The notes beneath the pieces are model-generated. The model was not told where the DNA came from and ran no database searches. It saw only the letters and a program-made list of their open reading frames with translations. From contig OY997588.1 in the NCBI GenBank assembly GCA_963921825.1, positions 65,616,617-65,680,616 of the forward strand: 64,000 nt of DNA, read 5' to 3'. The translations under genes were made by a program, and so were the position numbers. Shown one piece after another: positions 1 to 11,375 of this stretch (position 1 is the first letter of the stretch; the number at the start of each line of letters is the position of its first letter). Source of the DNA: Erodium maritimum (Eukaryota > Streptophyta > Magnoliopsida > Geraniales > Geraniaceae).

Positions 1-1129
1 AATTAATTGACGTTTAAAGTTTCTAAACCCGATAATTATAACTTTTCCAATTTAATTCCAAATTTCGATTCGGTTATGGATAAATGGTCCGGGGAACGTT
101 CTAAACCACCCGAACATAAAACCCGAGCACCCGATTACGTGGGCCCCACCCAACCAGCCATGGCCGTGGGTGGCTAGGGCCCTTTGGGCCCGGCCCACCA
201 TGGTGGTGGCCGGCCCTAGCTCCGGCTAGCCACCTCACATGGTGGCCGGCCACCCTATATGGTGGCCGGAGCTCCTCTCGAGCTCCCGGTCACCGGAAAA
301 CGTGCTCCTTCACCTCCAAACGTCTCCAAAACGTCTCCAAAACATCTCCAACACTCCCCCAACATCAAAACAACCTTGAACTAATAGTTTTAAACCAAAA
401 CCTAATTTTAGAAATTGACAAATCGAAGATCGGTTTGGTGATTACCGTAGAGGAAGACGAGGTGAGCTTGAATCTCTTCACTTTGAGACGATCCAAGGGT
501 CGAGATGACGTGAATAGTGGCCCAAACCCTAGCTTCTCTCTCTTTTCTCTCTTCTTCTCCTTCTCTCTCTAAAACTCTCTTCTTTTCTAAAACTAACTCA
601 TTTTTCTAATTTTTTTTTTCCTTTTTACAATGTGTGGCCGGCCACCTCTCATCCTCTCTTAGTTTCCCCCCAAAACTAACACCACCACTTGTTGGACAAG
701 TGGCAAGGTGGGTCTCACACCTTTTGGAAAAATATCTACTAGATATTTTCCAATCAGATTCGCGAAAATCGGACGTCTCGGGCTCCAACGGGCACTTTTT
801 CCCAAAAATTACGAAACTTCACGGGGTACAAGGAAATGGCTCAACTAAGACCGTTGCGACGACGGCTAAGCTTTTTGGATCCAAAATGGTCCTCGAATGG
901 ACCAAAACATCGCTCGGTTGACTTTTCCAGCGAAAAGTCAACTTTTCCCAAATTGATCAGAAAGTTGCCCTGAGTCCCCCGGAACTTACTTTGGTTGATA
1001 ACGGGGCCAACTTAAGTCCGGTATGACTCTCGGGGTCATTTTAGGTTCAATTAAGTGTCTGGCTTAAAATTTTTAAATTTTCCTGTTTTTCGCAGGTTTG
1101 ACTGGCGTTGACCGGGAGTGGTTATTTCA
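1..1129 (-). mobile_element. Family B gypsy LTR fragment (B1), cut by window start
   Basis: Minus-orientation piece of the long LTR that recurs at 10483-13944, 16048-27420, 28737-31813, 37061-39923, 46398-49320 and 51568-57086. It matches 30713-31813 almost base for base. It holds the GC-rich CATGGTGG/CCGGCC cassette (about 185-260), the inverted pair around 725-755 and the terminal gttgaccgggagtgg motif. The LTR edge normally reads ttattaca and here reads ttatttca, so I place the end at 1129. The other end is outside the window, so no target duplication can be checked. It abuts LINE sequence, implying insertion into the LINE near its ORF2 start. No gene in it; short ORFs here are chance. Confidence 0.85.
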
Positions 1130-1420
1130 AACCCCACTGCTTTGCTTGTCTAATCTTCTAAGTATGAGGTTCCTCTATCGGAATATGAGGGGAGCCTCTT
1201 TTACCCACAAGGGCACTTCGAGATCTAGTTTACAAATGAAAACCCCTTGTCATCCTTATACAAGAGTCCAAGTTACAAACAACTCCCACAAAATTTCTGC
1301 ACTCTATTGGCTTAAGTTCTTGTTGGGATCTGGTGAGTTTAGATGTAGATGGTGCTTCTGGAGGTCTTCTAACAATTCGGAAGAAGCAGGATTACAAAAA
1401 CTTCTTGTTTGAATCAATGG
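1130..1420 (+). pseudogene. LINE ORF2 endonuclease, N-terminal fragment
   Basis: Start of the apurinic-like endonuclease domain of a plant L1-type LINE. Translation from about 1164 reads MRFLYRNMRG, the degenerate form of the usual 'ILSWNIRGL' opening. A frame-shifted copy of the IQETK block follows at about 1262, then DVDGASGGLL at about 1337-1366. Several frameshifts are needed, so it is not coding. The same ORF resumes after the MITE at 1749. Family identity is from endonuclease motif order and is firm; the exact LINE clade is not assignable by eye. Confidence 0.75.
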
Positions 1421-1739
1421 AAAACGTTGAATCCTAACTATCTCATAAAGGTCATTCTTAGGTCCTAACTACGCTCCACCTTTTATCACAGATTCTAACA
1501 CAAAGGTGGTATTTTGTTACAAAAAGTAATATAAAGGTGGTTTTTTTGTTACAAAAAATAACATAAAGGTAGTATTTTGTTACAAGGAACACCACTTATT
1601 TCATAATTATTTTACACATGGTTGTTACTTTTTATAAACGTGTACCACCTTTTTGTTAGGATCTATGACAAAAGATGGACCGTAGTTAGGACCTGCGAAT
1701 GACCTTTCTAGGACCCTTAGGATTCGGCGTTATCCCTTA
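1421..1739. mobile_element. Mutator-type MITE with 9-bp target duplication
   Basis: About 85-bp imperfect terminal inverted repeats: aggtcctaactacg near 1469 pairs with cgtagttaggacct near 1681. The 319-bp element is flanked by the same nine bases, aatcaatgg, at 1412-1420 and 1740-1748. A 9-bp duplication with long TIRs is the Mutator/MULE signature. Joining the flanks restores the LINE endonuclease reading. Inside are three or four short 'ataaaggtggtattttgttac' type repeats; no ORF. Confidence 0.88.
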
Positions 1740-1748
1740 AATCAATGG

Positions 1749-1927
1749 ATCATGTTTTAATATGGGGAAGGTTGGATGTTGAGTTGCAAGTGGAATTGTG
1801 TATTGTGAATTTTTGTGCTCCTTGCTCTGTTACTATCAAAAGATCATTGTGGGAGGATTTACTTCTAGAATTCAAAGTCTTGGGGAATTTGTTAATTTGT
1901 GCTGGGAATTTTAATGTCATATGTCAC
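1749..1927 (+). pseudogene. LINE ORF2 endonuclease, middle fragment
   Basis: Continues the endonuclease: translation from 1745 includes the segment VNFCAPCSVTIKRSLWEDLL, the degenerate 'NVYAPC...LW..L' block, and ends at AGNFNVI, equivalent to GGDFNVI before the catalytic region. It is cut at 1927 by the LTR element whose target duplication is gtcac, and resumes at 6607. Confidence 0.8.
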
Positions 1928-2457
1928 TGTTGGAAAAATGTGGTCAAAATGTGATTTTATGGGTTTAAATGTGATTTATGATATTAAATTGATTTTATGG
2001 TTTTAATATGATTTATTAGTTGGTTGGCCATGACCTCTTAATGAAAGGCTTTTATGGGATTAGCTACCCCATAAAATTACCTTTATATCCCTATTAGAGA
2101 GTCTATAAATACCAACTTCCTAAATCATATTCAAAACACTTCATACACTTCAAACATGCCATAGATCGAAAATCACGTTCTCTCCCAAATACGTTTTCAT
2201 TCTTCCTTAGTCCTGGTGATTTCTCTACACGGAGTTGAGTTCGCTGACGTTAGTCGTTGTATCCTGGGAGACCGCTGTCCATACGGGGCAGTCAAGTGTC
2301 TTAAGGAGACAGGAGTACCTGGACTCGACTAAACCCGAATTTCCTATTCCGTAATCAGTAAGCTAGCTGATCGGTAAAGGTTATTCTATTATTTCAATTT
2401 GTTAATTTATTTATTTGAATATGTTTATCGTCAATATACTAACCTATATTCCCTACA
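1928..2457 (+). repeat. 5' LTR of the non-coding element
   Basis: 530 bp, TG...CA. A TATA-like ctataaata at about 2103-2111 marks a likely promoter. About 190 bases further on it holds tcaagtgtcttaag (2292-2305), which is complementary to the sequence just after the LTR end. Confidence 0.9.
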
Positions 2458-2474
2458 ATCTTAAGACACTTGAG
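2458..2474 (+). other. Candidate primer-binding position, complementary to own LTR
   Basis: The bases right after the 5' LTR read atcttaagacacttgag. They do not match the usual tRNA-iMet primer complement (tggtatcagagc) carried by several other elements in this window. Instead 2460-2473 is the exact reverse complement of 2292-2305 in the LTR, plus one G-U pair. This resembles the self-priming arrangement known for the yeast Tf1 element. That it primes is inference. Confidence 0.45.
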
Positions 2475-5400
2475 TACATGGTGTATAAACGATGAACAGG
2501 TTCTACAAATTCTAAAAAACTCCTAATTTCTAGCTTTGCTAGTTCTTCGATCTCTAGAATTTAAGTACCTGAACAGAAATTGTAAACAGCAATTTAGAAT
2601 TCATTTGATTTTCTGTTCCTAACAATCTGTTGACATGGTTGTTGTGTGCAGGAGAAAAAGAGAAAGGAAAAAAAAATTTGATTTTGGAATTTTTTCGAAT
2701 CGGTTTGAGTGAAAAAAAAAATCTATTTTTTTTCCTCTAATCCTTTTTAAGGATTCTCATCGATTTCTATTTAAGATTTGTTTCTAACAGTCTTAACAAT
2801 CCTATGTGTTCAATATGTTTCCATAAGACATTGCAGGTATCTGAAATTTAAGCTCAGCATAACATTATGGTGAATATCTGTTTGAGCAGATAACAAGACA
2901 GACGAGGTCTGCCCTAACCATGCTTCTCATCACATCTCATCACAGATTAGAACAACAACAGTTCAACAACAAGACTCGGTTGTTCGAGGCAATTGGCCTC
3001 CGTACAGCTTCAATAGCCAAATTTCCAGTTTGGGTTAAACTCAATTTCAGACTGTGCAATTTCGATTTATGTCTCTAATTGGTTTCAAAACTTGGTTTTG
3101 ATTTTGAGCTTGAAAGAAAGTTCGAATTTGAAAAATGGCAGAAACAGAAAGGAATTTTTTTTTGTGATTTTCGAAAGCCTTTTCGTAATCTGATTTTGGA
3201 GAATGAAAGTTTTTTTTTTCATTGGTTTTTCAGAACTAGTAATTTCGAAGCTGAGAATCAAAAGAAAAAAAAAACTGGAAATTAATGTTTGAAATTAGGT
3301 TTTGGAAATCTTACTTGGGTTTTGATCTCTGAGGCAAGGAACGTCGTGTTACCCTTGTTTGAGCTCGAAATTCCGTTTCTCTGCTGGTGTTCTATCTTTA
3401 TTGCAGGTTGAATCCGAAATTGATTCGCTGATGAAGGTTGAACGGAAGAAAAAAAACGGAAACGACGTTTCAGTAGAGGTTGAAGAAACGGAAAAAAAAA
3501 ACGGAAACAAAGGTTGGAATCCTACCGTTTTTTTGAGTTTGAAAGTCGGAACGTTTTTTTTTCCAGGTCAAACACTCTGAAGCTCGATCCTGTCCTTGCT
3601 GCTTGGGTTTCGTCAAGAGGTTGAAGAAGACTCTAATTTACTGTTTGCGGCAGAACATATCAAAAAGAGTTTTTGCTTTTGTTTCTTTTTGTCTGGGCCG
3701 CAGGTGTTGTGATAAGCCCAAGTCCATGAAAAACAAAACAGATAAGGCCCAAAGCTTAATTGTTCAGCGCAGAAGCAGAAATAGAGCGCGCGCGGGTCAT
3801 CAACTGGAAGGCCGGGTCGCGCACGGGTCGCTGGCATGGGTGCTGGACCGGGTCTGGATCGGTCACGGGTCAGCCGACCCGGTAGGACATAATTTTTTTT
3901 TAAAAAAATGAATTTTCTTTTAAAGAAAATAAACGTTACTTCAAGAATTTTTTCTTTCAAACGGAAATTGAAAATTCTTGTGCGAGTACGAATTCATACG
4001 GAATTCACTCTCGAGGGAAGTAAACTTGGAATTTTATTCCTAAACGTTTTCCCTAAAAGAAACAAATTGGAACTAGTTCCTAAACGGTTTCTTATTGATC
4101 GATTTTGTTTCCTAGAAACACGTGGAGATGATCAACTATTGTGGTTCAGTTCTAAACGTAGAACACGTATGAACACATTTTGAATTCATACGGAATTCAT
4201 GGTTAAGGGAAATAAAATTGGAATTTTAATTCCTAAACGTTTTTACCAAAAGAAACAAACTTGGAATTCAATTCCTAAATGTGTTTCTTAACTTTTCAAG
4301 AAGAAAACAAATTGGAAATATTTTCCTAAATGGTTTTCTAATTTGAAAAAAAAAATTGATTCAAGAATAATTTCTAAGGAAATTATATTCTCGAACAAAT
4401 TTTGAATTCATACGGAATTCATGATCAAGGGAAATAAAGTTGGAATTTAATTCCTAAACGTTTTCCCAAAAGAAACAAACTTGGAATTCAATTCCTAAAT
4501 GTGTTTCTTAACTTTTCATGAAGAAAACAAATTGGAAATAATTTTCCTAAACGGTTTTCTACTTTGGAAAAAAAACGTACTTTTCCACAACGAATGGTGG
4601 AAAATAAAAGAAAAGAAAATATATTTCCATTTAAGGGAAATTAACGTTTGTTTCAAGATTAATTTCCAAGGAAATTACGTATTCTTGAACAAAGGTTGAA
4701 TTCATATGGAATTCAAAAACGAGAGAAACGAACTTGGAATAAAATTCATAAACGGTTTTCTCTAAAGAAACAAAGTGGAAAATTTCCTAAATGGTTTCTT
4801 ACTTTCTCGAAATTATAAGAAGGATATAAATTGGAATTAAGTCCAAAACGATTTCCTACTTTTCAGAAACGTATTTTTCACAACGGATCGTGAAAAAAAA
4901 AGGAAAGGTTCATTTTCTAAAAAATGATCAATCGTTTTCTTGGAAAACACATCAAGACGGAAAAAAAACCGTAAAGTACATCTGATTCGGTTCTAAAACG
5001 TAGAACACGTACGAATAGATGACAATCAAACGTGTTTTCAACAATTAGAAGTTATCCGATTAAAGAATGAGAAATTGAATATGTTCAATTTAGTCTTAAT
5101 TGGAATAAAATTATACACGAACTTGAAAAGAGAAAATGAATACTTTCGACTTTCAACGTACGAACGATTAAACTTAATTAATCGATTCGAATTCCGTGAT
5201 ACAAGTTAAATCGAACATATCGATTTATTATCGACATGATTAGTTTGATTGGTGACCAATTAATCGGTTTCTGGTTTCATTATGAAACACGTTAGAACGA
5301 TTAAATTTATATTCTCAAATCAAGCTAATTTGTACTTTGACCAAGTTGAATGATTTCAATTTTGGATAATTATGAAAAGGGAAAATCTTTTGTATAATTA

Positions 5401-6048
5401 CTTGTAAATGTGGGGGTCGGTCCCACTACACGGAATATTTCCGATCAACTAAGTAACTAAATGTTACATTGAGATTTAGTTGAGAAAAATACATCCAAGG
5501 GAATGTGACTGAAGCCCATTTAAAGGCGTTATGTGAAGGAAAAACCCATCCTAGTTGACTGGAGATCCCAAGATCTAGGTTCAATGGGACAACCTAATTG
5601 CATAACCCGTGTACGGTCACTATGGGGGTCCAACCCCGAGTCCATTCTTATGATGCAAACAAGTGACGTGTGAAGGATAAGCATGGCTTTTAATGATTCC
5701 TTGCATCAAGAGTGTTGAGCAAAGTGAATCACCTATGTGAGAGGAAGTGGGGTCGCTTCAAGGGTGACTATGGGGCCAGTCATCTTAAACTCTTGCAGAA
5801 CCAGGCAGTGTCTATGACCATAACGGGCACACCAATGAGAACCAAACCGTGTTTGTTGGTATCTGTGTGGGGTATATCATCATCTGCACAAACGACAGAA
5901 TAGTTCAAGGACATCGCGTCTACTAGTCAGTCAACAGAGTAAATATACTTTCACAAGGGAAAGTTCAAGGATGAACATCTACCTATCTTATGTAGGTATC
6001 GACTTTGAGAAATCACCGCTCCCTCGTTCCTTTTCCGTTCCCATCACA
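2475..6048 (+). other. Internal region of the non-coding element, no gene
   Basis: AT-rich sequence with many A and T runs and no recognisable protein. The open frames near 3079, 3359, 3603 and 3908 are low-complexity and share no motif with any family I know. A short GC-rich patch sits at about 3785-3885. From 3990 to about 4780 a degenerate repeat recurs. About 5400-6060 is less AT-biased, is unlike the rest and leads into the polypurine tract. Confidence 0.7.
3990..4780 (+). repeat. Degenerate tandem units starting gaattcatacggaattca
   Basis: Four units begin at 3990, 4182, 4404 and 4698 with gaattcata(c/t)ggaattca. Each continues with 'gggaaat..a..ttggaatt', 'attcctaaacg' and 'aaaagaaacaaa' in the same order. 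Spacings are about 190, 220 and 290 bp, so the units have drifted by indels. The middle two are most alike and share aatgtgtttcttaactt. Confidence 0.75.
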
Positions 6049-6062
6049 TTTTTGTGGGGGAT
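6049..6062 (+). other. Polypurine tract of the non-coding element
   Basis: gtgggggat directly precedes the 3' LTR (tgttgg), the usual position of the plus-strand primer. Confidence 0.75.
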
Positions 6063-6601
6063 TGTTGGAAAAATGTGGTCAAAATGTGATTTTATGGGTT
6101 TAAATGTGATTTATGATATTGAATTGATTTTATGGTTTTAATATGATTTATTAGTTGGTTGGCCATGACCTCTTAATGAAAGACTTTTATGGGATTAGCT
6201 ACCCCATAAAATTACCTTTCTATCCCTATTAGAGAGCCTATAAATACCAATTTCCTAAATCATATTCAAAACACTTCATACACTTCAAACACTTCAAAAA
6301 TGCCATAGATCGAAAATCACGTTCTCTCCCAAATACGTTTTCATTCTTCCTTAGTCCTGGTGATTTCTCTACACGGAGTTGAGTTCGCTGACGTTAGTCG
6401 TTGTATCCTGGGAGACCGCTGCCCATACGGGGCAGTCAAGTGTCTTAAGGAGACAGGAGTACCTGGACTCGACTAAACCCGAATTTCCTATTCTGTAATC
6501 AGTAAGCTAGCTGATCGGTAAAGGTTATTCTATTATTTCAATTTGTTAATTTACTTATTTGAATATGTTTATCGTCAATATACTAACCTATATTCCCTAC
6601 A
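6063..6601 (+). repeat. 3' LTR of the non-coding element
   Basis: 539 bp, TG...CA. It matches 1928-2457 with an extra 9 bases (a duplicated cacttcaaa) near 6290 and scattered substitutions. It carries the same cctataaata box and the same tcaagtgtcttaag block. Confidence 0.92.
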
Positions 6602-6948
6602 GTCACTCTTTAGAGAAATTCAGTTCCTCATTCAATTTGGCTAGCTCCTCAGACTTTAATCCCTTCATTAGTGAAGCTGGCCTCTTGAATTTGCCTCTCA
6701 ATTGGTGGAAAGTTTACTTGGTTTGGGCATTGTTCAATTGCTACAAGAATAGATAGGTTCTTAATTGGGCCATAAGTTATCTCCCTTGTCCTAAATAACT
6801 CTCTAGTTTGTCTCCCCAAATCAATCTCATATCACATGCCAGTTTTTCTCTATTCCTCAACAGTAGATTGGGGACCCAGATACTTTAAATTTAGTAATGC
6901 TTGGTTGGATCATCCTTTATTCTTCATAGATGTCAAAAAAATTTGGTT
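6602..6948 (+). pseudogene. LINE ORF2 endonuclease, C-terminal fragment
   Basis: Resumes the LINE after the LTR element. In frame from 6604 it reads DFNPFISEAGLLNLPL, the degenerate 'FN.FI...GL.DLPL' block of plant LINE endonucleases, then WWKVYLVW for 'GGKFTW'. Near 6905 WLDHPLFFIDVKKIW matches the region between endonuclease and RT. Stops and shifts separate these blocks. Confidence 0.8.
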
Positions 6949-7360
6949 ACTACAAATACCTACCCCAAACTTGTAGTGTTTAACTGATACCTACCCTAAA
7001 GTTTTTTTAACTGATACCTACTCAAATGTTTAGTTATATAACAAATAGCCCAAGCCGTCAGCTGAAATGACGAAAATGCCCTCAGTGATTTTTTAAATAA
7101 TTTTTTAAAAATGAAATTGAAGTGATTTTTAAAATAAAACTGAAGTGTTTTAATAAGTATATATGTATATATACCAAAAGTGATTTTTAAAATAATTTTT
7201 AAAAATAATTATTGAAGTGTAGTTGAGGGTATTTTCATCATTTTACCTGACCGTTTGGGCTATTTGTTATATAACTAAACATCTGAGTATGTATCAGTTA
7301 AAAAAAACTTTAGGGTAAGTATTAGTTAAACGCTACAAGTTTGGGGTAGGTATTTGTAGT
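6949..7360. mobile_element. Foldback-type MITE with about 130-bp inverted repeats
   Basis: The left arm starts actacaaatacctacccc and the right arm ends ggggtaggtatttgtagt. Complementarity extends inward about 130 bp on each side (6949-7080 against 7235-7360), with AT-rich spacer between. Flanks are tttggtt and tatggtt, an imperfect duplication, so the exact ends may be off by a few bases (the right arm may run to 7366). It interrupts the LINE between endonuclease and RT. No ORF. Confidence 0.82.
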
Positions 7361-8212
7361 TTACCCTATGGTTTGAATTCTCCAAGCTAAAGATTTTCCT
7401 TAGGGATTGGAACATCAATGTTTTTGGTTTCCTGGAGAAAGGTATCCATAACATCATATTGGAGATTGACTCACTTGATAAGAAAGTTGAAGAATCTTGG
7501 TTGGATGGGATTGATGTAGCCAGAAGAGCTTATCTCATAGTAGTTCTTATTCAAAAAAAATAAGTTACTTGTTAAAGTTGGTTGACAAAAATCCACATCC
7601 AGATGGATCAAGCATGAGGATAGATGTTCAAAATTCTTCCATATCTTAGCTAATTATAGAGGCTCCAAGAAATACATTTCTCAAATTTTTGAGGATGGTA
7701 ATTTGTGGACCTCTCCCTCTGACATCAAAGAAGCAGCCTCTCTGCATTTTGCTGAGAGATTTCACAGATCCTCCTCAGTGATCATTGACTTTTCTGATCT
7801 CCTATTGAGCAAGTTTTCTCATGCTCAAACTGAATTTCTAGAAAGGCCTTTCTCTAAGATATAGATTCATTCTGCAGTAACGGACAACAATGGTGAGAAA
7901 GCTCTTGGTCCTGATGGTTTCTCCTTATTGTTCTTCCAGAAGTATTGGTCTATTGTTATTCGGGATGTAATAACTTTCTACAACCATTTCTTCCTCACTG
8001 AGAGTTTGGGTAAGGGAATTAATTCTTCTTTCATCACTCCCATTGCTAAAATCCATAGCCCTTGGAATTTGATGACTTTAGGCTCATTAGTTTGGTTGGT
8101 GCTCCTTATAAGATATCTAAGGTGCTTGTAGCTAGATTGAAGACTGTGATGAATCATCTAGTTAGTGATGTCCAGCCTGGCTTCATAAAAGACAAACGAA
8201 TTCTAGATGGTG
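7361..8212 (+). pseudogene. LINE ORF2 reverse transcriptase fragment
   Basis: Degenerate L1-type RT. Blocks in order: LKIFLRDWNINVFG (7390), the segment SRWIKHEDRCSKFFHILANY (7600), GPDGFSLLFFQKYW (7909, the RT 'GPDGF...F....W' block), SFITPIAKI (8028) and QPGFIKDKRILDG (8171). The catalytic YADD region is missing because the Athila/Tat-like LTR begins at 8213. Several stops and frameshifts are present. Confidence 0.85.
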
Positions 8213-9728
8213 TGTGACACTCTGAGAATTAACTCTCAAAATGGTACAGTAAGCGTACCGGTCGTCAAGTAGTATTCGGGGTTTAGCATGAGATATCGTA
8301 CCCAATGGAGCAATTAAGCAAGCACTTTAGTTAATTAATTCGATGGTCAAGCTATTTCTATAATGATGATTGTTTTGTTTTGTAAAATGTAATTTCATAC
8401 CAGTGCTGAGAATATATCAATGATCCGAATTTAAGAGCGCAAAATCACAGATGATTTGTAAATCAGAGAAAAGAGATGATCTAGGACATTAACTGGGTTC
8501 GAATGTGATGAATGACTTAACATGATTTGGTATACATTTGCAACTAATATTATTCTAAGGGAAACTGGAATTCTCTAAGTACAGTCCTAACCATCTCTCG
8601 ATCATATTAGGGCCCTAATATACTCAGTCCACCTAATTATCTCTAATCTAGGTGTAGAGCGGTATATAGCATTACAATCTATGAATTCCTCTAACTTTCG
8701 GCTTTTACACCTATAGTCATTGCACTCGTGTCAATCTAGTCATATTCTAGCTAGATTGAAACCCGGGCTATCCAATTCCTTTTTCCTCTTTTTAACCTCA
8801 TTTCTCAATTGTTGGCTAACAAGATTTAATCATACATGTATGTGATCAGGGCAATGTAGCATTACGAACAGAAATGGATAAACACTTTTCTAATATTAGT
8901 TTGTAAATGTATGACCGAAATATGCTTAATCAATTCATCACATCGTTCCCTCTTCTCCTAGATCACTAAGGGTTTAGTTCATAGCACGAGAATAAGAACA
9001 AAAGGAGATGAATAATTCACTGAAATTCATATTAACCAATGAGAGTAATACAAATATCAAGTTTTAAATCCAATATACAGAAAACCTTTGATGTTCTAAT
9101 CTCTGCTTTCGATCTTCTCTCCAAATTCTCCAAACTCCAAGTTCTCCAAAAAGTGACTTTTTCTCTCCAAAAACGTGATATCTTCTCTAATGACCTAATC
9201 CCCCTTTTATATCGAAAGTTAAAACTAATTAAAACAGGAATCGCAGTTGAAAAATGAGCCTCTGGGCATTTGCACGGTCGTTTTCAAGGGGTGCAAATAA
9301 CCGGTGCATCTTTAGTTGCACTGGTAAAATGCACGACGTGCAAATACCGGTGCATTTTCTGCTGCTTATGTCCAGAATGCACGGTTAAATGCACGCCTTG
9401 TAAATAACTAGTGCATTTTTTAACATCAAATCCTTCATCAAAGTTGTGGATCATTGAATTCCCTTAGATTTGATATGTAACATGCGAAAATCGGAGTTCG
9501 GATATGAAATGTATGCCCTTCACAAGATCAGTTAGACTTCAAAACTCTTTAAACCGATTTTTCTCCATTTTCACCCTTTTCCCCTCCAAATTCCTTAATA
9601 CCCATGAGGAGAGATCACTGGCACAAGTCGAGAGAAACACATATTAAATGCACAATCTTGAGACAGAAAAGCTCAAGAATGTGGGCTAAAAACATCTAGA
9701 TTAGATGCATTTTATGTTCACATCAACA
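8213..9728 (-). repeat. 3' LTR of an Athila/Tat-like gypsy element
   Basis: 1516 bp read on the minus strand as tgttgatgtg...gagtgtcaca (TG...CA). It is preceded on that strand by a polypurine tract, aagtgtgggg (9729-9740), so this is the 3' LTR. A patch at 9260-9420 repeats 'tgcaaataaccggtgcat'-like units. The right-hand side is the element's interior; the left side is LINE sequence. The matching 5' LTR is not in the window. Placement in the Athila/Tat group is inferred from the tract and the conserved gcctcccaacaag region further in. Confidence 0.78.
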
Positions 9729-10482
9729 CCCCACACTTAAACTTTTCTCGCCCCGAAAAAACTAAACTAAACAAAGCAGCAAGATATGTCCCGGTTAAAC
9801 CTCGAGGTTCACCTCGATATGAGGAGTCAGGGCCTCCTTTATTAAGACAATGAAAATAAAGATGCACGTGCAATGCATGATCCTATTACTAATGCAACCT
9901 ATGACTCAACTATATGATGCATGCAAAAGTTCACGAAAAATTGGTAATTTACGAGCTTACGCACACATTGATCAAAAGAGCTTTATCAGAGTTATCACAT
10001 GCCAAAAATTCTTACACAACTCGAATTAATGCATAAACCGATGAGCATACTGCATGTGAAGATATTTGCCCTAAATCCTACTCAATTTAACTTACAACCC
10101 TTCTGTTAACTTTGCTAGTCGTTCCTCTTTTCCCTGTACACGGTTGTTAGAGATTCATATGCAAGCATTTTCACTCCCCTCTCCACTAATTATAAGGAGT
10201 TTAGGTGATCATGAATCACACAGGGCTTTAACTCAACATATAATGATAGGATGGGCATAGGGTGTGGTCTGGTACATGAAAAGAAGCTCAATAAATACAT
10301 CTTGGCGAACATATGCTTCAACTCACATCTCGATAGTGTGTCTCTCGACCCATAACCCTCATTTGTTCACTAAATACCCTTTTCACTTTTTTTGCAACCT
10401 TTTGTATCCTTGTACACATCAATAAAAACATTTTTTAAAATAATTTCTATTGCCTTTTTTTTCTATCTGCGCTAATTTTCAG
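9729..10482 (-). other. Athila/Tat-like internal region next to the 3' LTR, non-coding
   Basis: Sequence between the polypurine tract and the first nested LTR. No protein is recognisable on either strand. It continues at 13945 once the nested LTR and the duplicated ttcag are removed. Confidence 0.7.
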
Positions 10483-11141
10483 TGCCACGCCCCAATTTCA
10501 GCGAACCGAACTCGGGACGCGAACATTTAAAACGATACAAAACTTGAAACCTGTTTTCATTAAATTACTTTCAAATCTCCATTTAAATGAAGCAAAATAA
10601 TATTTACAATTTAAAACACGTCCCAACAAGTGGACAAAAGTAGGTATCCGTCACTAGACTAAAAAACAACCCGGACTCCGCTCCTAGCTCCACAAGCTTC
10701 GAGAGCTCACCTAATCCGTCATGTGATCAGTACTTGTAGGAAAAGCAACTAGGGGTGAGCGTTCGCTCACCACCACGGATAACAGACTGACTACGGCATA
10801 ATTAGCAGACAATGCCGGTAACACCAAAAATAAAGTCTACACCGGGGGACACTGTCCCCAACCCAAGGACTCTGACTGATCATACACCCACTGTTACCTT
10901 CCTTGACCAACTCAACACTTTGACACGTAAAGTAGACCTGACACAACGATTGGCGACCTCTCCCAAGGACTCGAAAGGAACGACGCAACACCAAACAAGA
11001 TCACAAAGGATCGCACACCAAACAAGATCACAAAGGATCGCAAACCAGCTGCTCAGTAACCTCCCTCACCAGACTCAACCTTAACTCGTAAAGTAAAACC
11101 GACACAACAAACAATGACGACCTTCCCCAAAGACACAAACA

Positions 11142-11375
11142 CGGATCAAGCTAGCCGAAGAATGCTTAGAACCTGCCGAGCCTCGTACATGGATCAGGCC
11201 AGCCGAAGAATGCTCGTAACCTGCCGGGACCCGGTCACGGATCAGGCTAGCCGAAGAATGCTCATAACCTTTCGGGATCCGGACACGGAACAGGCTAGCC
11301 GAAGAATGCTCAGAACCTGCCGAGGCTCGAGTTTGGTCAGGCCAGCCGAAGAATGCTCGTAACCTGCCAAAATCC
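11142..11375. repeat. 48-bp tandem repeat in LTR B2
   Basis: Five copies of 'ggatcaggc(c/t)agccgaagaatgct', starting near 11142, 11191, 11239, 11287 and 11335. The period is a multiple of three, which keeps frames open. Confidence 0.88.

Larger units (their letters stand above)
1928..6601 (+). mobile_element. Non-coding LTR retroelement (LARD-like), TSD gtcac
   Basis: Two direct repeats of 530 and 539 bp, both TG...CA (tgttgg...cctaca), flank a 3.6-kb internal region. A 5-bp duplication gtcac lies at 1923-1927 and 6602-6606. The LTRs differ at roughly nine substitutions plus one 9-bp indel (my manual count), so the insertion is not fresh. A polypurine tract (gtgggggat) precedes the 3' LTR. 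No gag, protease, RT or integrase motif is present on either strand, so it must have moved with proteins made elsewhere. It sits inside the LINE endonuclease. Confidence 0.92.

Noticed and set aside
3079..4183. Successive plus-strand ORFs in the non-coding element
   Set aside because: Low complexity from A/T runs, no shared motif and no continuity; not supported as genes.
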